A program made the position numbers and the translations under genes. The notes beneath the pieces were generated by a model that saw only the letters and a list, made by a program, of their open reading frames with translations, ran no database searches and was not told the origin of the DNA. A DNA stretch of 39,640 nt from Alphaproteobacteria bacterium (GTDB lineage: Bacteria; Pseudomonadota; Alphaproteobacteria; Rhodospirillales; Casp-alpha2): the NCBI GenBank assembly GCA_014382345.1, contig JACNJX010000056.1:24392-64031 (forward strand). Reading direction: 5' to 3'. Positions 8,784-16,774 of this stretch are shown here, piece by piece (within the stretch, counting starts at the first letter, position 1; each line of letters opens with the position of its first letter).

Positions 8784-8815
8784 TTTTATGGAGGCCATAA
8801 AAAAATACCTTTCCC

Positions 8816-9481
8816 TTATTCGAGTCCTTGGCGCACCGCCGCGGCGCCCGCCCACGGGCACAACGGCAAGGCTCCGACAAGAAGCCCGGACAGGATCAGC
8901 AATTGCGGCTTGGCCGAAAATCCGCCGATCACGACATCGACGGCGCTGACCCCGAAAATCAGCACCGGAATATATAGCGGCAGCACCAGCAGGGAAAGCA
9001 GGATGCCGCCCCGCCGGGAGCCCAGAATTAAAGCCGCTCCGATGGCGCCGATCAGGCTCAGCGTCGGCGTGCCCAGCGTCAGCGCGATCATCAGCGGCAT
9101 ATAGCCGTCTTCGGGCAGGTTCATCAGCACACCCAACAGGGGTGCCGCGACGATCAGGGGCAGGCCGGTGGTCAGCCAGTGGACGGTGACTTTCGCCATC
9201 ACCGTGATTTCCAGCGCCACCGGCTGTAACGCCAGCAGTTCCAGCGATCCATCTTCGTAATCGGTCTGGAACAGGCGTTCCAGAGACAACATGGAGGCCA
9301 GCAGCGCCGCCACCCAGATCACGCCGGGCGCGATGCGGGCCAGGGTATTGGGCTGCGGGCCGACGCCGAACGGGAACAGCACCACGGCGATGACGAAGAA
9401 CGCCACCACCATCAGACTGTCCAGACCCTGGCGGAAGGCCAGACGCAGGTCGCGCCGGACAATGGCGAGGAAGCCGTTCAT
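8816..9481 (-). CDS. ccmB: Haem exporter permease CcmB
   Basis: The 221-residue protein has six hydrophobic segments and typical family sequence (RRDLRLAFRQGLDSL near the N-terminus, FQTDYEDGSLELLAL in the middle, and GGILLSLLVLPLYIPVLIFG). It is the membrane subunit of the CcmAB ABC transporter, whose ATP hydrolysis is needed to release holo-CcmE from CcmC. Its ATG overlaps the ccmA stop by four bases, showing coupling with the ATPase. Length is normal for the family. Confidence 0.95.
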   Translation of the reverse strand: MNGFLAIVRRDLRLAFRQGLDSLMVVAFFVIAVVLFPFGVGPQPNTLARIAPGVIWVAALLASMLSLERLFQTDYEDGSLELLALQPVALEITVMAKVTVHWLTTGLPLIVAAPLLGVLMNLPEDGYMPLMIALTLGTPTLSLIGAIGAALILGSRRGGILLSLLVLPLYIPVLIFGVSAVDVVIGGFSAKPQLLILSGLLVGALPLCPWAGAAAVRQGLE

Positions 9482-10116
9482 GGGGAGTCAGCCCGGAATT
9501 GGTTGATGTCTAATTCGCGGGCGTTCGCCAGGGAATTCTCGGCATGGGACGAAATCGCCACCATGCCGCCACCGGCCCGGTGGTCGGCGATGGCGTCTTT
9601 GAGGTTTTTCTCCGCCGCCCGGTCGAGCGCCGTCTGCGGTTCATCCAGCAACCACAGCGATGCCGGGGCGGCGAGGATGCGGGCCAGGTTGACGCGGCGT
9701 TTCTGCCCGGCGGACAGGAAGCGCCCCGGTACGTCGGCGAGATGACCGATGCCGAGCTTTTCCAGCGCCGAGGCGATGGCGTCCTCGCCGTTGCCAAAGC
9801 CCGGCCGCAGCGTGGCCCAGAAGCGGAGGTTTTCGGTCACCGTCAGCACCGGCTTCACCGGGTCGGCATGGCCGATGTAATGAAGCCGCGCGTTGTGGGC
9901 TTCCGGGTCGTTGGCGATGGACTCGTCGGACCAGGTGAGGGCGCCTTCCAGCGGTTGACCGAGGCCTGCCATCAGCCGCAGCAGGCTGGATTTCCCGGAC
10001 CCGTTGGGGCCGCGCAGCATCAGCGCCTCGCCGGGGCTCAGGGCGAAGCCGAGCCCGGCGAAGACGGTGCGTCCGCCGCGAAAACAAACCAGATCGGTGC
10101 CGGTGAAAAGGCTCAA
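9478..10116 (-). CDS. ccmA: Haem exporter ATP-binding protein CcmA
   Basis: The 212-residue ABC ATPase has Walker A GPNGSGKS (36-43), an LSAGQKRRV signature, Walker B LWLLDEP and a switch histidine in ISSHAEN. It powers the CcmABCD complex. The frame has no in-frame ATG near the domain start. It is open to 10227, but that extension would run into the divergent regulatory gap. I choose the TTG at 10116, which gives a normal family length and has a GGGG-containing stretch six bases upstream. The exact start is therefore less certain than the identity. First gene of the ccm cluster, divergent from the aminotransferase. Confidence 0.9.
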   Translation of the reverse strand: MSLFTGTDLVCFRGGRTVFAGLGFALSPGEALMLRGPNGSGKSSLLRLMAGLGQPLEGALTWSDESIANDPEAHNARLHYIGHADPVKPVLTVTENLRFWATLRPGFGNGEDAIASALEKLGIGHLADVPGRFLSAGQKRRVNLARILAAPASLWLLDEPQTALDRAAEKNLKDAIADHRAGGGMVAISSHAENSLANARELDINQFRADSP

Positions 10117-10271
10117 AGAGGACCCCAGGTGATGGTTCTGCAAGACAAGCTGGGCGAACGGTATATCAAATCCACGAAAAAAAGAAGAACGGCTTGGAAA
10201 AGCAGGGGGGAGTTTACAAAAGGGCACTTCCCGTCCATACAGAAAATACGGTTTTACAAGAGGAATACCCC

Positions 10272-11561
10272 ATGGACCTGAAGACGAAGACGCCGGATGA
10301 ACTGGCCGCCCTGGCCGGTGAATTCCAGGCCGCCTATGACGGCCTGCGCGGACGCAACCTGAGCATCGACATGACGCGCGGCAAGCCGTCGCCGGAACAG
10401 CTGGACCTCAGCGCCGGGCTGCTGACGGCGGTGTCCGATGACGACTTTCGTGGCGAGGACGGCACCGATTACCGCAATTACGGCATCCTGGACGGCATCC
10501 CGGAAGCCAAGCGCCTGTTCGCAGAATATATGGAGGTGACACCGGACGAGATCATCGTCGGCGGGAACGGCAGCCTGCCGATGATGTACGACGCGCTGGC
10601 CGGTGGCGTCCTGTTCGGCATGCCGGGAGGCGAAGGAGCCTGTGAGGCTCCGTGGAAAGACCAGACGCCGGTCAAATTCCTGTGCCCGGTGCCCGGCTAC
10701 GACCGCCATTTCACGATTTGCGAGACGCTCGGTTTCGAGATGATCAACATCGCCATGGACGATGATGGCCCCGACATGGACGCGGTCGAGGCGGCGGTGA
10801 AGGACGACCCGTCGGTCAAGGGCATGTGGTGCGTGCCGAAATATTCCAACCCCACGGGCGTAACCTATTCGGACGCCGTGGTCGACCGGCTGGCCTCGAT
10901 GCCGGTGGCGGCAGGGGATTTCCGGGTGATCTGGGACAACGCCTACGCCGCCCATCATTTGGGCAACGGCCCGGCGGTGGTGAAGAACCTGCTCCAGGCG
11001 TGTAAGGACGCAGGCAATCCTGACCGGGTGCTGATGTTCGGTTCGACTTCGAAGATGACCATGGCCGGCGCCGGAGTGGCCATGATGGCGGCATCGAAAA
11101 CCAACATCGACGACGCGCTGAAAAAGCTGTTCGTCGCCACCATCGGACCGGACAAGATCAACCAGCTCCGCCATGTCCGCTTTTTCGGCGACATGGACGG
11201 CCTGTGCGCCCACATGGACAAGCAAGCCGCGATCATCGGGCCGAAGTTCGACGCCGTCGACGAAATTCTAGAACGCCGCCTCGCCGGCAAGGGCATTGCC
11301 ACCTGGACCAAGCCGGACGGCGGCTATTTCGTCAGCGTCGACGTGCTGGACGGTTGTGCGGCCGACGTCATCCGGCTCAGCGGCGAAGCCGGCGTCAAGC
11401 TGGTGCCCGCCGGGGCGACCTTCCCCTACGGCAAGGACCCCAACGATCGCAACATCCGCATCGCCCCGACCATGCCCTCGGTCGACGACATCCGTAGCGC
11501 CATGGAGATTTTCTGCTCCGCCGTTGAACTGGCGGCGGCCAACAAGCTGAAAGAGTCCTAA
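10272..11561 (+). CDS. PLP-dependent class I aminotransferase, AspT-like (putative aspartate aminotransferase)
   Basis: The 429-residue cytoplasmic protein resembles the actinobacterial-type aspartate aminotransferase family: MTRGKPSPEQLDLS near the N-terminus, then DYRNYGILDGIPEAKRLFA. PLP-site residues are visible: SNPTG around Asn193, the Asp in WDNAY (about 222), and the Schiff-base lysine in GSTSKMTMAGAG (Lys261). RNIRIAP near the C-terminus carries the Arg that binds the substrate alpha-carboxylate. The ATG at 10272 follows AGAGGA by seven bases; the frame is open to 10194 but without a good ribosome site. It stands alone, divergent from ccmA. Amino-acid specificity is not proven by the motifs. 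Confidence 0.88.
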   Translation: MDLKTKTPDELAALAGEFQAAYDGLRGRNLSIDMTRGKPSPEQLDLSAGLLTAVSDDDFRGEDGTDYRNYGILDGIPEAKRLFAEYMEVTPDEIIVGGNGSLPMMYDALAGGVLFGMPGGEGACEAPWKDQTPVKFLCPVPGYDRHFTICETLGFEMINIAMDDDGPDMDAVEAAVKDDPSVKGMWCVPKYSNPTGVTYSDAVVDRLASMPVAAGDFRVIWDNAYAAHHLGNGPAVVKNLLQACKDAGNPDRVLMFGSTSKMTMAGAGVAMMAASKTNIDDALKKLFVATIGPDKINQLRHVRFFGDMDGLCAHMDKQAAIIGPKFDAVDEILERRLAGKGIATWTKPDGGYFVSVDVLDGCAADVIRLSGEAGVKLVPAGATFPYGKDPNDRNIRIAPTMPSVDDIRSAMEIFCSAVELAAANKLKES

Positions 11562-11578
11562 TCCTTCAAACAAAAAAA

Positions 11579-11605
11579 ACGGCCGGACTCGATAAGTCCG
11601 GCCGT
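11579..11605 (-). terminator. Rho-independent terminator, minus orientation
   Basis: Perfect 11-bp stem ACGGCCGGACT / AGTCCGGCCGT with a five-base loop. On the minus strand it is followed at once by eight T. On the plus strand it is followed by CTTAG, so it would be a poor intrinsic terminator for the aminotransferase unless stem strength alone suffices. Confidence 0.65.
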
Positions 11606-11641
11606 CTTAGGTCTCGGCATACAGGTGTGCCGATAAGGGGG

Positions 11642-11665
11642 CCAGAGAAAGGGGGGTTTCTCTGG
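11642..11665 (+). terminator. Hairpin, possible terminator downstream of the aminotransferase
   Basis: Perfect 9-bp stem CCAGAGAAA / TTTCTCTGG with a six-G loop, followed on the plus strand by TTTAT. The G-only loop is odd. It may serve as a weak terminator for plus-strand transcripts or as part of the structured RNA on the other strand. Confidence 0.35.
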
Positions 11666-11835
11666 TTTATAGACTAGGAGGTCTATGGTCTGCATTTAAG
11701 CGGCTAAATGTGGCGAGAATATGCTCGGAATGGGGAAAGATATGGGCGGCCCGCTGGGTTGGCGCCCCGGGCAGGGGACTCGAATTCCGCACACAAGGGA
11801 AGCCCCTTAACAATCTAAGGTTTATGCATATTCTT

Positions 11836-11864
11836 TTGACAGATTTTCTGAATTCCTGTTTAGT
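11836..11864 (+). promoter_or_regulatory. Sigma-70-type promoter for the four-cysteine exported protein
   Basis: TTGACA (11836-11841, perfect -35) and TTTAGT (11859-11864, 4 of 6 to TATAAT) are separated by 17 bases. The predicted start near 11871 gives a leader of about 44 bases ending with a GGGGGG stretch before the ATG at 11915. Confidence 0.6.
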
Positions 11865-11914
11865 TTCTGCGGCCCAGGGGGGCTTGCGTAACGAAATCAG
11901 AACGGGGGGTTCCA

Positions 11915-12364
11915 ATGCGTTATTTCACCATCGCGGTTGCACTCACGGTATTTTGCATCACCGGATTTACGCCTGACCGGGCGTCGGCCAATTGCCACGA
12001 AAAGATAGAAGCCGTTATGGCCAAGCTGGATAAAATTCCGGAGTCCAATCCCAAGCGCGAAAAAATCGCCGGACTCATCGCCAAGGCGAACAAGTTCAAG
12101 GACGACAAGAAAAAGAAAAAGAAGTGCGGCAATCTTGTTAAAAAAGCCAACAAGCAGCTGAAACAGGCGATGAAACAGGGTGGTGGCAGCGATTGCACGG
12201 CTCTGATTGAGCAGGCTGAGGCGGGCATATCGGGGTTTGCGCCAATGGGTCCAAAAGTAAGTAAAGTTAATGATGACCTTGTCGAGGCAAGGAATTTCTT
12301 GGCTGAGGGCAAACAAAAAGAATGCATCAAGGTAGCGAAAAGAGCCCTGAAAAAAATAAATTAA
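11915..12364 (+). CDS. Exported lysine-rich four-cysteine protein with internal duplication
   Basis: The 149-residue protein has a clear Sec signal peptide (cleavage expected after DRASA, residue 25). I do not recognise the family. The mature part consists of two similar modules: module A from Cys27 to about residue 85 and module B from Cys94 to 148. Each starts with Cys, has I-E at +4/+5, an Ala at +9, P-K at +19/+20, a Lys at +23, an Ala at +31, Phe at +34, a second Cys 43-44 residues after the first, and then a basic helix (LVKKANKQL / VAKRALKKI). A loop of QGGGSD joins them. The pattern suggests paired helical hairpins pinned by disulphides in the periplasm. The mature protein is very basic, with a run of six Lys before Cys71. 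It has its own promoter and precedes an exported hydrolase. Confidence 0.75.
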   Translation: MRYFTIAVALTVFCITGFTPDRASANCHEKIEAVMAKLDKIPESNPKREKIAGLIAKANKFKDDKKKKKKCGNLVKKANKQLKQAMKQGGGSDCTALIEQAEAGISGFAPMGPKVSKVNDDLVEARNFLAEGKQKECIKVAKRALKKIN

Positions 12365-12461
12365 GGCGGGTCTTAGATCCGCCGGCGGGTGGATTGAATC
12401 CGGCCCTTGGCCTTGACCCTGCGTCCGCCCGGTATCTGCCCTGAAAATTCAGGAGAAGGCA

Positions 12462-13154
12462 TTGAAAAAGAACATCTTTGGCATTGCCGCGCGTGCCGCC
12501 GTAACGGTGTTGGTCTTCCTGGCACCGGCTATAGCCGGTGCTGGTTCCGATTACGACCGCCCGCTTCCGGATGAAATCGACGCGTCCAAGCATTACGTGT
12601 TTTATCTGCACGGCGCGCGCATCGAAAATCAAGGGCCGAGCGACGAGAACAAGTTTTACGATATTCTCGAGGCCCTGGAGGCGAAAGGGTTCGTTGTCAT
12701 CGGCGAGGTCCGGGAAGCCGTAAAATTGATGAAGTCGGCGAAAAAGGTGAATAAACAGGTCCGCCGCCTGCTTAATGCGGGCGTTCCTCCGGAGAATATT
12801 CTAGTCGCAGGCCACTCCCGGGGCGGAAAAATCGCCATGCGGGCCGCCAGCCTGCTTCGAAATCCGAAGGTCCGGTATGCGGTCCTCGCCTCCTGCGGGG
12901 TCATCCCAGGCCATACGTCCTATCGCAACTACAAGAAGTTCCTTGGCGGACGGGCCAAGAAAATGAAGGGCACTTTCCTGTCCATGTGGGAAAAAGACGA
13001 TGACACCGTCGGCCCCTGCGACGCGGCGATGGAGAAGGCGGGGGTCGAAACCTTCGAGAACATGATGTTGACCGTCGGCGGCGGGCACCAACTGTTCTAC
13101 AAGCCCCAGCCCTCGTGGGTCGACCCGCTGGTCGAATTCGCCTTGCGGAAATAG
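12462..13154 (+). CDS. Exported alpha/beta hydrolase-fold protein
   Basis: The 230-residue protein begins at a TTG with AGGAGAAGG just upstream. The signal peptide ends near APAIAGAG (residue 28). The alpha/beta hydrolase fold is supported by YVFYLHGARIENQG (oxyanion-strand region), the nucleophile elbow AGHSRGGK (Ser119), an acidic residue in WEKDDDTVGP (Asp180 or 181) and the catalytic His in GGGHQLFY (His209). An odd feature is the paired Cys145/Cys186, possibly a disulphide. Substrate is unknown; no lid domain is evident. It lies 97 bases after the four-cysteine protein on the same strand and is convergent with the PaaK-like gene. Confidence 0.8.
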   Translation: MKKNIFGIAARAAVTVLVFLAPAIAGAGSDYDRPLPDEIDASKHYVFYLHGARIENQGPSDENKFYDILEALEAKGFVVIGEVREAVKLMKSAKKVNKQVRRLLNAGVPPENILVAGHSRGGKIAMRAASLLRNPKVRYAVLASCGVIPGHTSYRNYKKFLGGRAKKMKGTFLSMWEKDDDTVGPCDAAMEKAGVETFENMMLTVGGGHQLFYKPQPSWVDPLVEFALRK

Positions 13155-13212
13155 GAATACCTTAAATTTGACCGCAAAAGGCCCCGAGCCTTCGGCTTCG
13201 TCCTGAAACGAC

Positions 13213-14466
13213 CTACTCCCGCCCCCGCGTATCCTCGATTACCAGCCCGTCGTTGGGCAGGCTGCCCGGCTCGACGATGTGGGTGTCGCCTCTGAGGTTA
13301 CACAGGCTTTTCAGGGTTTCGCCGAGGGCGCTTGCCAGTTCCTCTCCGCCGCCGCCCGACTCGATATCGGCTTCCGCCTTCAGGGTCATGGCGTCGGTGC
13401 CGTCTTTGGTTTCGACGACGAGGCGCGCCTTGGCGATTTCCGGATGGCGTTTGAGAACGTCGGCGATCTGCTTCGGCGTCACGAACATGCCCCTGACCTT
13501 GGTCGACTGGTCGGCGCGGCCTTTCCAGCCGGTCAGGCGCATGCCGGTGCGCCCGCAGGGGCTAAGCCCCGTCATCACCGATGACAGGTCGCCGGTGGCG
13601 AAACGGATCAGCGGATAGTCGCGGTTGAGCGAGGTGACGATCACCTCGCCGATTTCCCCTTGCGCCACGGGATCGCCGGTGCCGGGGCGGACGATTTCGA
13701 CAATGATGCGGTCATCGACGATGAGGCCGTCCATGGCCTTCGATTCATAGGCGATCAAGCCGAGGTCGGCGCTGGCGTAGGCCTGCAAACACTGGATGCC
13801 GTTGTCGCGGAATTCATCCCGGAGCGCTTGCGGCAGGGCCTCGCCGGAGACCAGGGCTTTGCTGATGCTGCCGACGTCGGCGCCCGCTTCGCGCGCCTTA
13901 TCGAGGATGATCTTCAGGAACGACGGCGTCCCCGCATAGGCGCTGGGACGGATATGGGCAATGGCCTGGATTTGCTGTTCCGTTTGGCCGGTGCCGGCGG
14001 GAACCACGGCGCAGCCGATGGCGCGCGCGCCGGATTCGATCATCATGCCGGCAGGCGTCATGTGATAGGAAAAGGTATTGTGGACGATATCGCCGGGCCG
14101 CATGCCGGCGGCAAACAGCGCCCGGCCCATACGCCACCAGTCCTTGCCATCGGCTTCCGGCTCATAAGTCGGGCCGGGGGATTGGAAGAGGCGCAGATAA
14201 TTGGCCGGCGCCACGGTCGTCATGCCGGCCAGCGGCGGGTCGTTTTTCTGCAGGTCGCCGAGATCGGATTTGCGCGTGATGGGGAGCGCCGCAAGATCAT
14301 CACGGCCCTTGATCTCCATCGGGTTGATGTCTTTCAGGAGATTTTGGAAATAGGGTGTTTCCTCACGCACCGCGGCCAGATGCCGGGCCAGGGACTCGAA
14401 CAACAGGATTTCCCGTTCATCCGGGTCCTGGATTTCCAGTTCGTCGTAGAATTCGGAGTCCAGCAA
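13213..14466 (-). CDS. Phenylacetate-CoA ligase-like AMP-forming CoA ligase (PaaK family)
   Basis: The 417-residue protein matches the PaaK/AMP-binding family: LAAVREETPYFQNLL near the N-terminus, AYAGTPSFLKIIL, LVSGEALPQALRDEF and the acidic core of the A-domain (DYPLIRFATGDLS). GRADQSTKVRGMFVTPKQI near the C-terminus is the hinge and mobile-domain sequence of PaaK. It would adenylate a carboxylic acid and form a CoA thioester in the cytoplasm. The usual glycine-rich AMP-binding loop is weak (LFQSPGPTYEP), as in many PaaK-like divergent members. It is the last gene of a Liv-type transport operon, 18 bases after livF, so its substrate may be the imported acid. Confidence 0.85.
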   Translation of the reverse strand: MLDSEFYDELEIQDPDEREILLFESLARHLAAVREETPYFQNLLKDINPMEIKGRDDLAALPITRKSDLGDLQKNDPPLAGMTTVAPANYLRLFQSPGPTYEPEADGKDWWRMGRALFAAGMRPGDIVHNTFSYHMTPAGMMIESGARAIGCAVVPAGTGQTEQQIQAIAHIRPSAYAGTPSFLKIILDKAREAGADVGSISKALVSGEALPQALRDEFRDNGIQCLQAYASADLGLIAYESKAMDGLIVDDRIIVEIVRPGTGDPVAQGEIGEVIVTSLNRDYPLIRFATGDLSSVMTGLSPCGRTGMRLTGWKGRADQSTKVRGMFVTPKQIADVLKRHPEIAKARLVVETKDGTDAMTLKAEADIESGGGGEELASALGETLKSLCNLRGDTHIVEPGSLPNDGLVIEDTRGRE

Positions 14467-14484
14467 GGTGCTGCTCCCTATGAC

Positions 14485-15336
14485 CTAAAGCCAGCGTTTG
14501 CGGCGGCGGTAATGTTTGACGTCCCGGAAGCTGCGCCGTCCGCCGGAGCTTAAGCCCAGATAGAACTCCTTGACGTCTTCGTTGTCGCTCAGGCTCGCGG
14601 CTTCGCCGTCCATGACGACACGGCCGTTTTCCAGGATATAGCCGTAATCGGAATATTTGAGCGCGATGGAGGTGTTCTGTTCGGCCAAAAGGAAACTGAC
14701 GCCTTCCTTCTGGTTGAGATCGCGCACGATCTCGAAAATTTCCTCGACCAGCTGCGGGGCCAGTCCCATGGACGGCTCGTCCAGCAGAATCATTGTCGGG
14801 TTGGCCATCAGCGCGCGGCCGATGGCGGTCATTTGCTGTTCGCCGCCGGAGGTGTATCCGGCCTGGCTTGTGCGGCGCTCTTTCAGGCGCGGGAAATAGT
14901 GGTAGACTTTTTCGAGCGACGCCGCGACGTTGGCGCGTCCGTCTGTGCGTGTATAGGCCCCGGTCAGCAGGTTTTCTTCGACCGTCAGGTGTTCGAAACA
15001 ATGCCGCCCTTCCATCACCTGGATAACGCCACGGCGCACCAGTTCGTTTGGGCTGAGCCGGTCGACGCGTTCGCCCATGCACTCGATGGAGCCCTTGGTG
15101 ACTTCGCCCCGCTCGGCGTGTAACAGGTTGGAAATGGCTTTTAGCGTGGTTGTCTTGCCGGCGCCGTTGGCCCCGAGGAGGGCGACGATACCCCCCTCGG
15201 GAACCTCAAGCGACACCCCCTTCAACACCAGGATCACGTGATCGTAAATGACCTCGATGTTGTTGATGGTGAGCAGGGAGGCGGCGCCCGTTTGGACCCC
15301 TGCCTCCCCGCCGGTTTTTGCTTCAACGTTCGTCAT
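14485..15336 (-). CDS. livF: Branched-chain amino acid-type ABC transporter ATP-binding protein LivF
   Basis: The 283-residue ABC ATPase has Walker A GANGAGKT, signature SGGEQQM, Walker B MILLDEPSMGL and the family-specific EQNTSIALKYSDYGYILENG. The LivF type is recognised by GVIQVMEGRHCFEHLTVEENL. The start is the ATG at 15336, which overlaps the stop of the binding-protein gene by one base (TAATG); the frame stays open to 15465 without good reason to use it. The basic C-terminal tail (DVKHYRRRKRWL) and the N-terminal extension (about 25 residues) exceed the E. coli LivF length of about 237. Confidence 0.9.
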   Translation of the reverse strand: MTNVEAKTGGEAGVQTGAASLLTINNIEVIYDHVILVLKGVSLEVPEGGIVALLGANGAGKTTTLKAISNLLHAERGEVTKGSIECMGERVDRLSPNELVRRGVIQVMEGRHCFEHLTVEENLLTGAYTRTDGRANVAASLEKVYHYFPRLKERRTSQAGYTSGGEQQMTAIGRALMANPTMILLDEPSMGLAPQLVEEIFEIVRDLNQKEGVSFLLAEQNTSIALKYSDYGYILENGRVVMDGEAASLSDNEDVKEFYLGLSSGGRRSFRDVKHYRRRKRWL

Positions 15337-16652
15337 TAGCACTTGCGAGGGGTGATTTTGTTTTCCTTCGCATAGTTGGCGGCGTCCTTTTCGATCATCG
15401 GACGCACGACGTCGCGCATCGGCGGCACCCAGATGGACGCGAACGACCACTTGGAACCGTCCCACTGTTGGAACATCACCGGGCCGCTGGTTTCGTGATC
15501 CGAGCAGGACACCTTAACCGGTTGGGTGAAGCCCTTCATGCCGAGTTCCGAAAGACGCGCCTCGTTGACGTTCAGGTTTTCAAGACCCCAACGCACCTGT
15601 GCGCCGGTCATGGACTTGTTGCCGTACTTTTTCATAGCCGTGCGGATGGCCTCGACCCCGAACATGGCGTTGACCATGCCGCGGTTGTACAGCACTTCGC
15701 CCATCTTGTTTTCCTGGGCCTTGGCTGCGTCGCCGCCGTAGATGTGCTTGACGATGTCCTCGTGCACGCCCCAGCCGGCGCCGGCGCCGTGGAAGGTCGC
15801 CGACTTATAGCCCTTGGAGCCTGCGCCTGCGGGAACCACATCGGCGTCGGACCCGGACCACCAGTTACCGACGAAGTGATCCATCGGATAGTTGATGCCG
15901 GCGGCTTCCTTGATCGCCACCTGGTTCATGACACCCCAACCGGACATGAAGATCCAGTGCGGTTTCTTGCGGCGGATCTGCAGCCACTGGGCTTTTTGTT
16001 CCTGGCCGGGATGGTCGACGGCGATCAGGGTCAGTTTGAAGCCGTACTTCTTGGCCAGGGTTTCCAGCGTCGGGTTGGCTTCCTTGCCGTAAGCCGAGTT
16101 GTGATAGAGATGGACAATCTTCTTGCCCTTAAGATTGGCCATACCGCCTTCCTGGCGGCCGACGTACTTGACGAAGGCGGACGCCTGGCTCCAGTACGTC
16201 GCCGGGAAGTTGAAGACCCACTTGAAGACGCGGCCATCGGCAGCCGACGTGCGGCCATAGCCCATGGACAGGATCGGAACGCCGTCCACCGCGGATTTCG
16301 GGATCAACTGATAGGTGATGCCCGTGGAATACGGGTTGACCAGGGACGCGCCCGTCGGGCCCTTGTTTTTGAGCTTTTCGTAGCATTCGACGCCTTGTTT
16401 GGTGTTGTATTTGGTCTCGCATTCCTCGAACACGATTTTGACGCCGTTGATGCCGCCGTCGCGCTTGTTGACCAGCGTATAATAATCCCGGAACCCGTTG
16501 GCCACCGGAATGCCGGACGGCGCATAGGGGCCGGTGCGGTACACCAGCATGGGAATGAATTGTTCGGCCGAATAGGCGGCCTTGGAAACGGCTACCCCGG
16601 TGACGCAAACGACCGCCCCCAGCGCACCCAATAACAGTGAACGGAATTTCAT
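15336..16652 (-). CDS. Periplasmic substrate-binding protein of the Liv-type ABC transporter
   Basis: The 438-residue protein has a signal peptide (MKFRSLLLGALGAVVCVTGVA, cleaved near KAAYSA) and a type I periplasmic-binding fold of the Leu/Ile/Val-binding family: YRTGPYAPSGIPVANGFRDY at the N-terminal lobe, then GGINGVKIVFEECE. It lacks a lipobox cysteine, so it should be soluble in the periplasm. The sequence is closer to the longer (about 420-440) binding proteins found with acyl-CoA ligases than to E. coli LivJ/LivK. GGGAG-type ribosome site (AAAGGGAG) precedes the ATG. It lies 122 bases after livM, a gap with room for an mRNA hairpin (GCCG-AAAA-CGGC) that might set higher expression of the binding protein. 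Confidence 0.92.
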   Translation of the reverse strand: MKFRSLLLGALGAVVCVTGVAVSKAAYSAEQFIPMLVYRTGPYAPSGIPVANGFRDYYTLVNKRDGGINGVKIVFEECETKYNTKQGVECYEKLKNKGPTGASLVNPYSTGITYQLIPKSAVDGVPILSMGYGRTSAADGRVFKWVFNFPATYWSQASAFVKYVGRQEGGMANLKGKKIVHLYHNSAYGKEANPTLETLAKKYGFKLTLIAVDHPGQEQKAQWLQIRRKKPHWIFMSGWGVMNQVAIKEAAGINYPMDHFVGNWWSGSDADVVPAGAGSKGYKSATFHGAGAGWGVHEDIVKHIYGGDAAKAQENKMGEVLYNRGMVNAMFGVEAIRTAMKKYGNKSMTGAQVRWGLENLNVNEARLSELGMKGFTQPVKVSCSDHETSGPVMFQQWDGSKWSFASIWVPPMRDVVRPMIEKDAANYAKENKITPRKC

Positions 16653-16774
16653 TTCGAAGTCTCCCTTTGGTTAAACAGGCCGTTTTCGGCTTTTTGTTCA
16701 ATTCGTCAAAAACGACACTAACACGCGTTTCTTCCCCTCGCCAACGCGCAAGACGTGGTTTTGCCGACCCTTCT

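Larger units (their letters stand above)
11572..11710 (-). ncRNA. Candidate minus-strand structured small RNA
   Basis: On the minus strand four hairpins (11692-11709, 11669-11686, 11642-11665, 11613-11632) lead into an 11-bp stem at 11605-11579, followed directly by a run of eight U. That is the layout of an independent small RNA with a Rho-independent end. I could not find a convincing minus-strand promoter, so the 5' end is a guess and may lie as far up as about 11800. I do not recognise the RNA family; tmRNA, 6S, SRP and RNase P hallmarks were not seen. Confidence 0.25.
11562..11914. other. Hairpin-rich intergenic region (353 bp)
   Basis: No convincing protein gene is seen. The stretch carries at least five inverted repeats in its first 150 bases: 11579-11605, 11613-11632, 11642-11665, 11669-11686 and 11692-11709. 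A GC-rich patch (about 11755-11790) and a plus-strand promoter for the next gene follow. The best terminator (11579-11605) points to the minus strand, although both flanking genes are on the plus strand. Confidence 0.7.

Noticed and set aside
11755-11790. tRNA 3'-end-like sequence on the minus strand (a TTCGAGT loop followed by a GC-rich stretch ending CGCCA), possible tRNA remnant or attachment site.
   Set aside because: The stems flanking the loop do not pair (CGGAA against CCCCT), no 5' acceptor half, D-arm or anticodon arm is present, and no integrase gene is nearby. A two-piece tmRNA was also considered, but no tag-coding frame was found.
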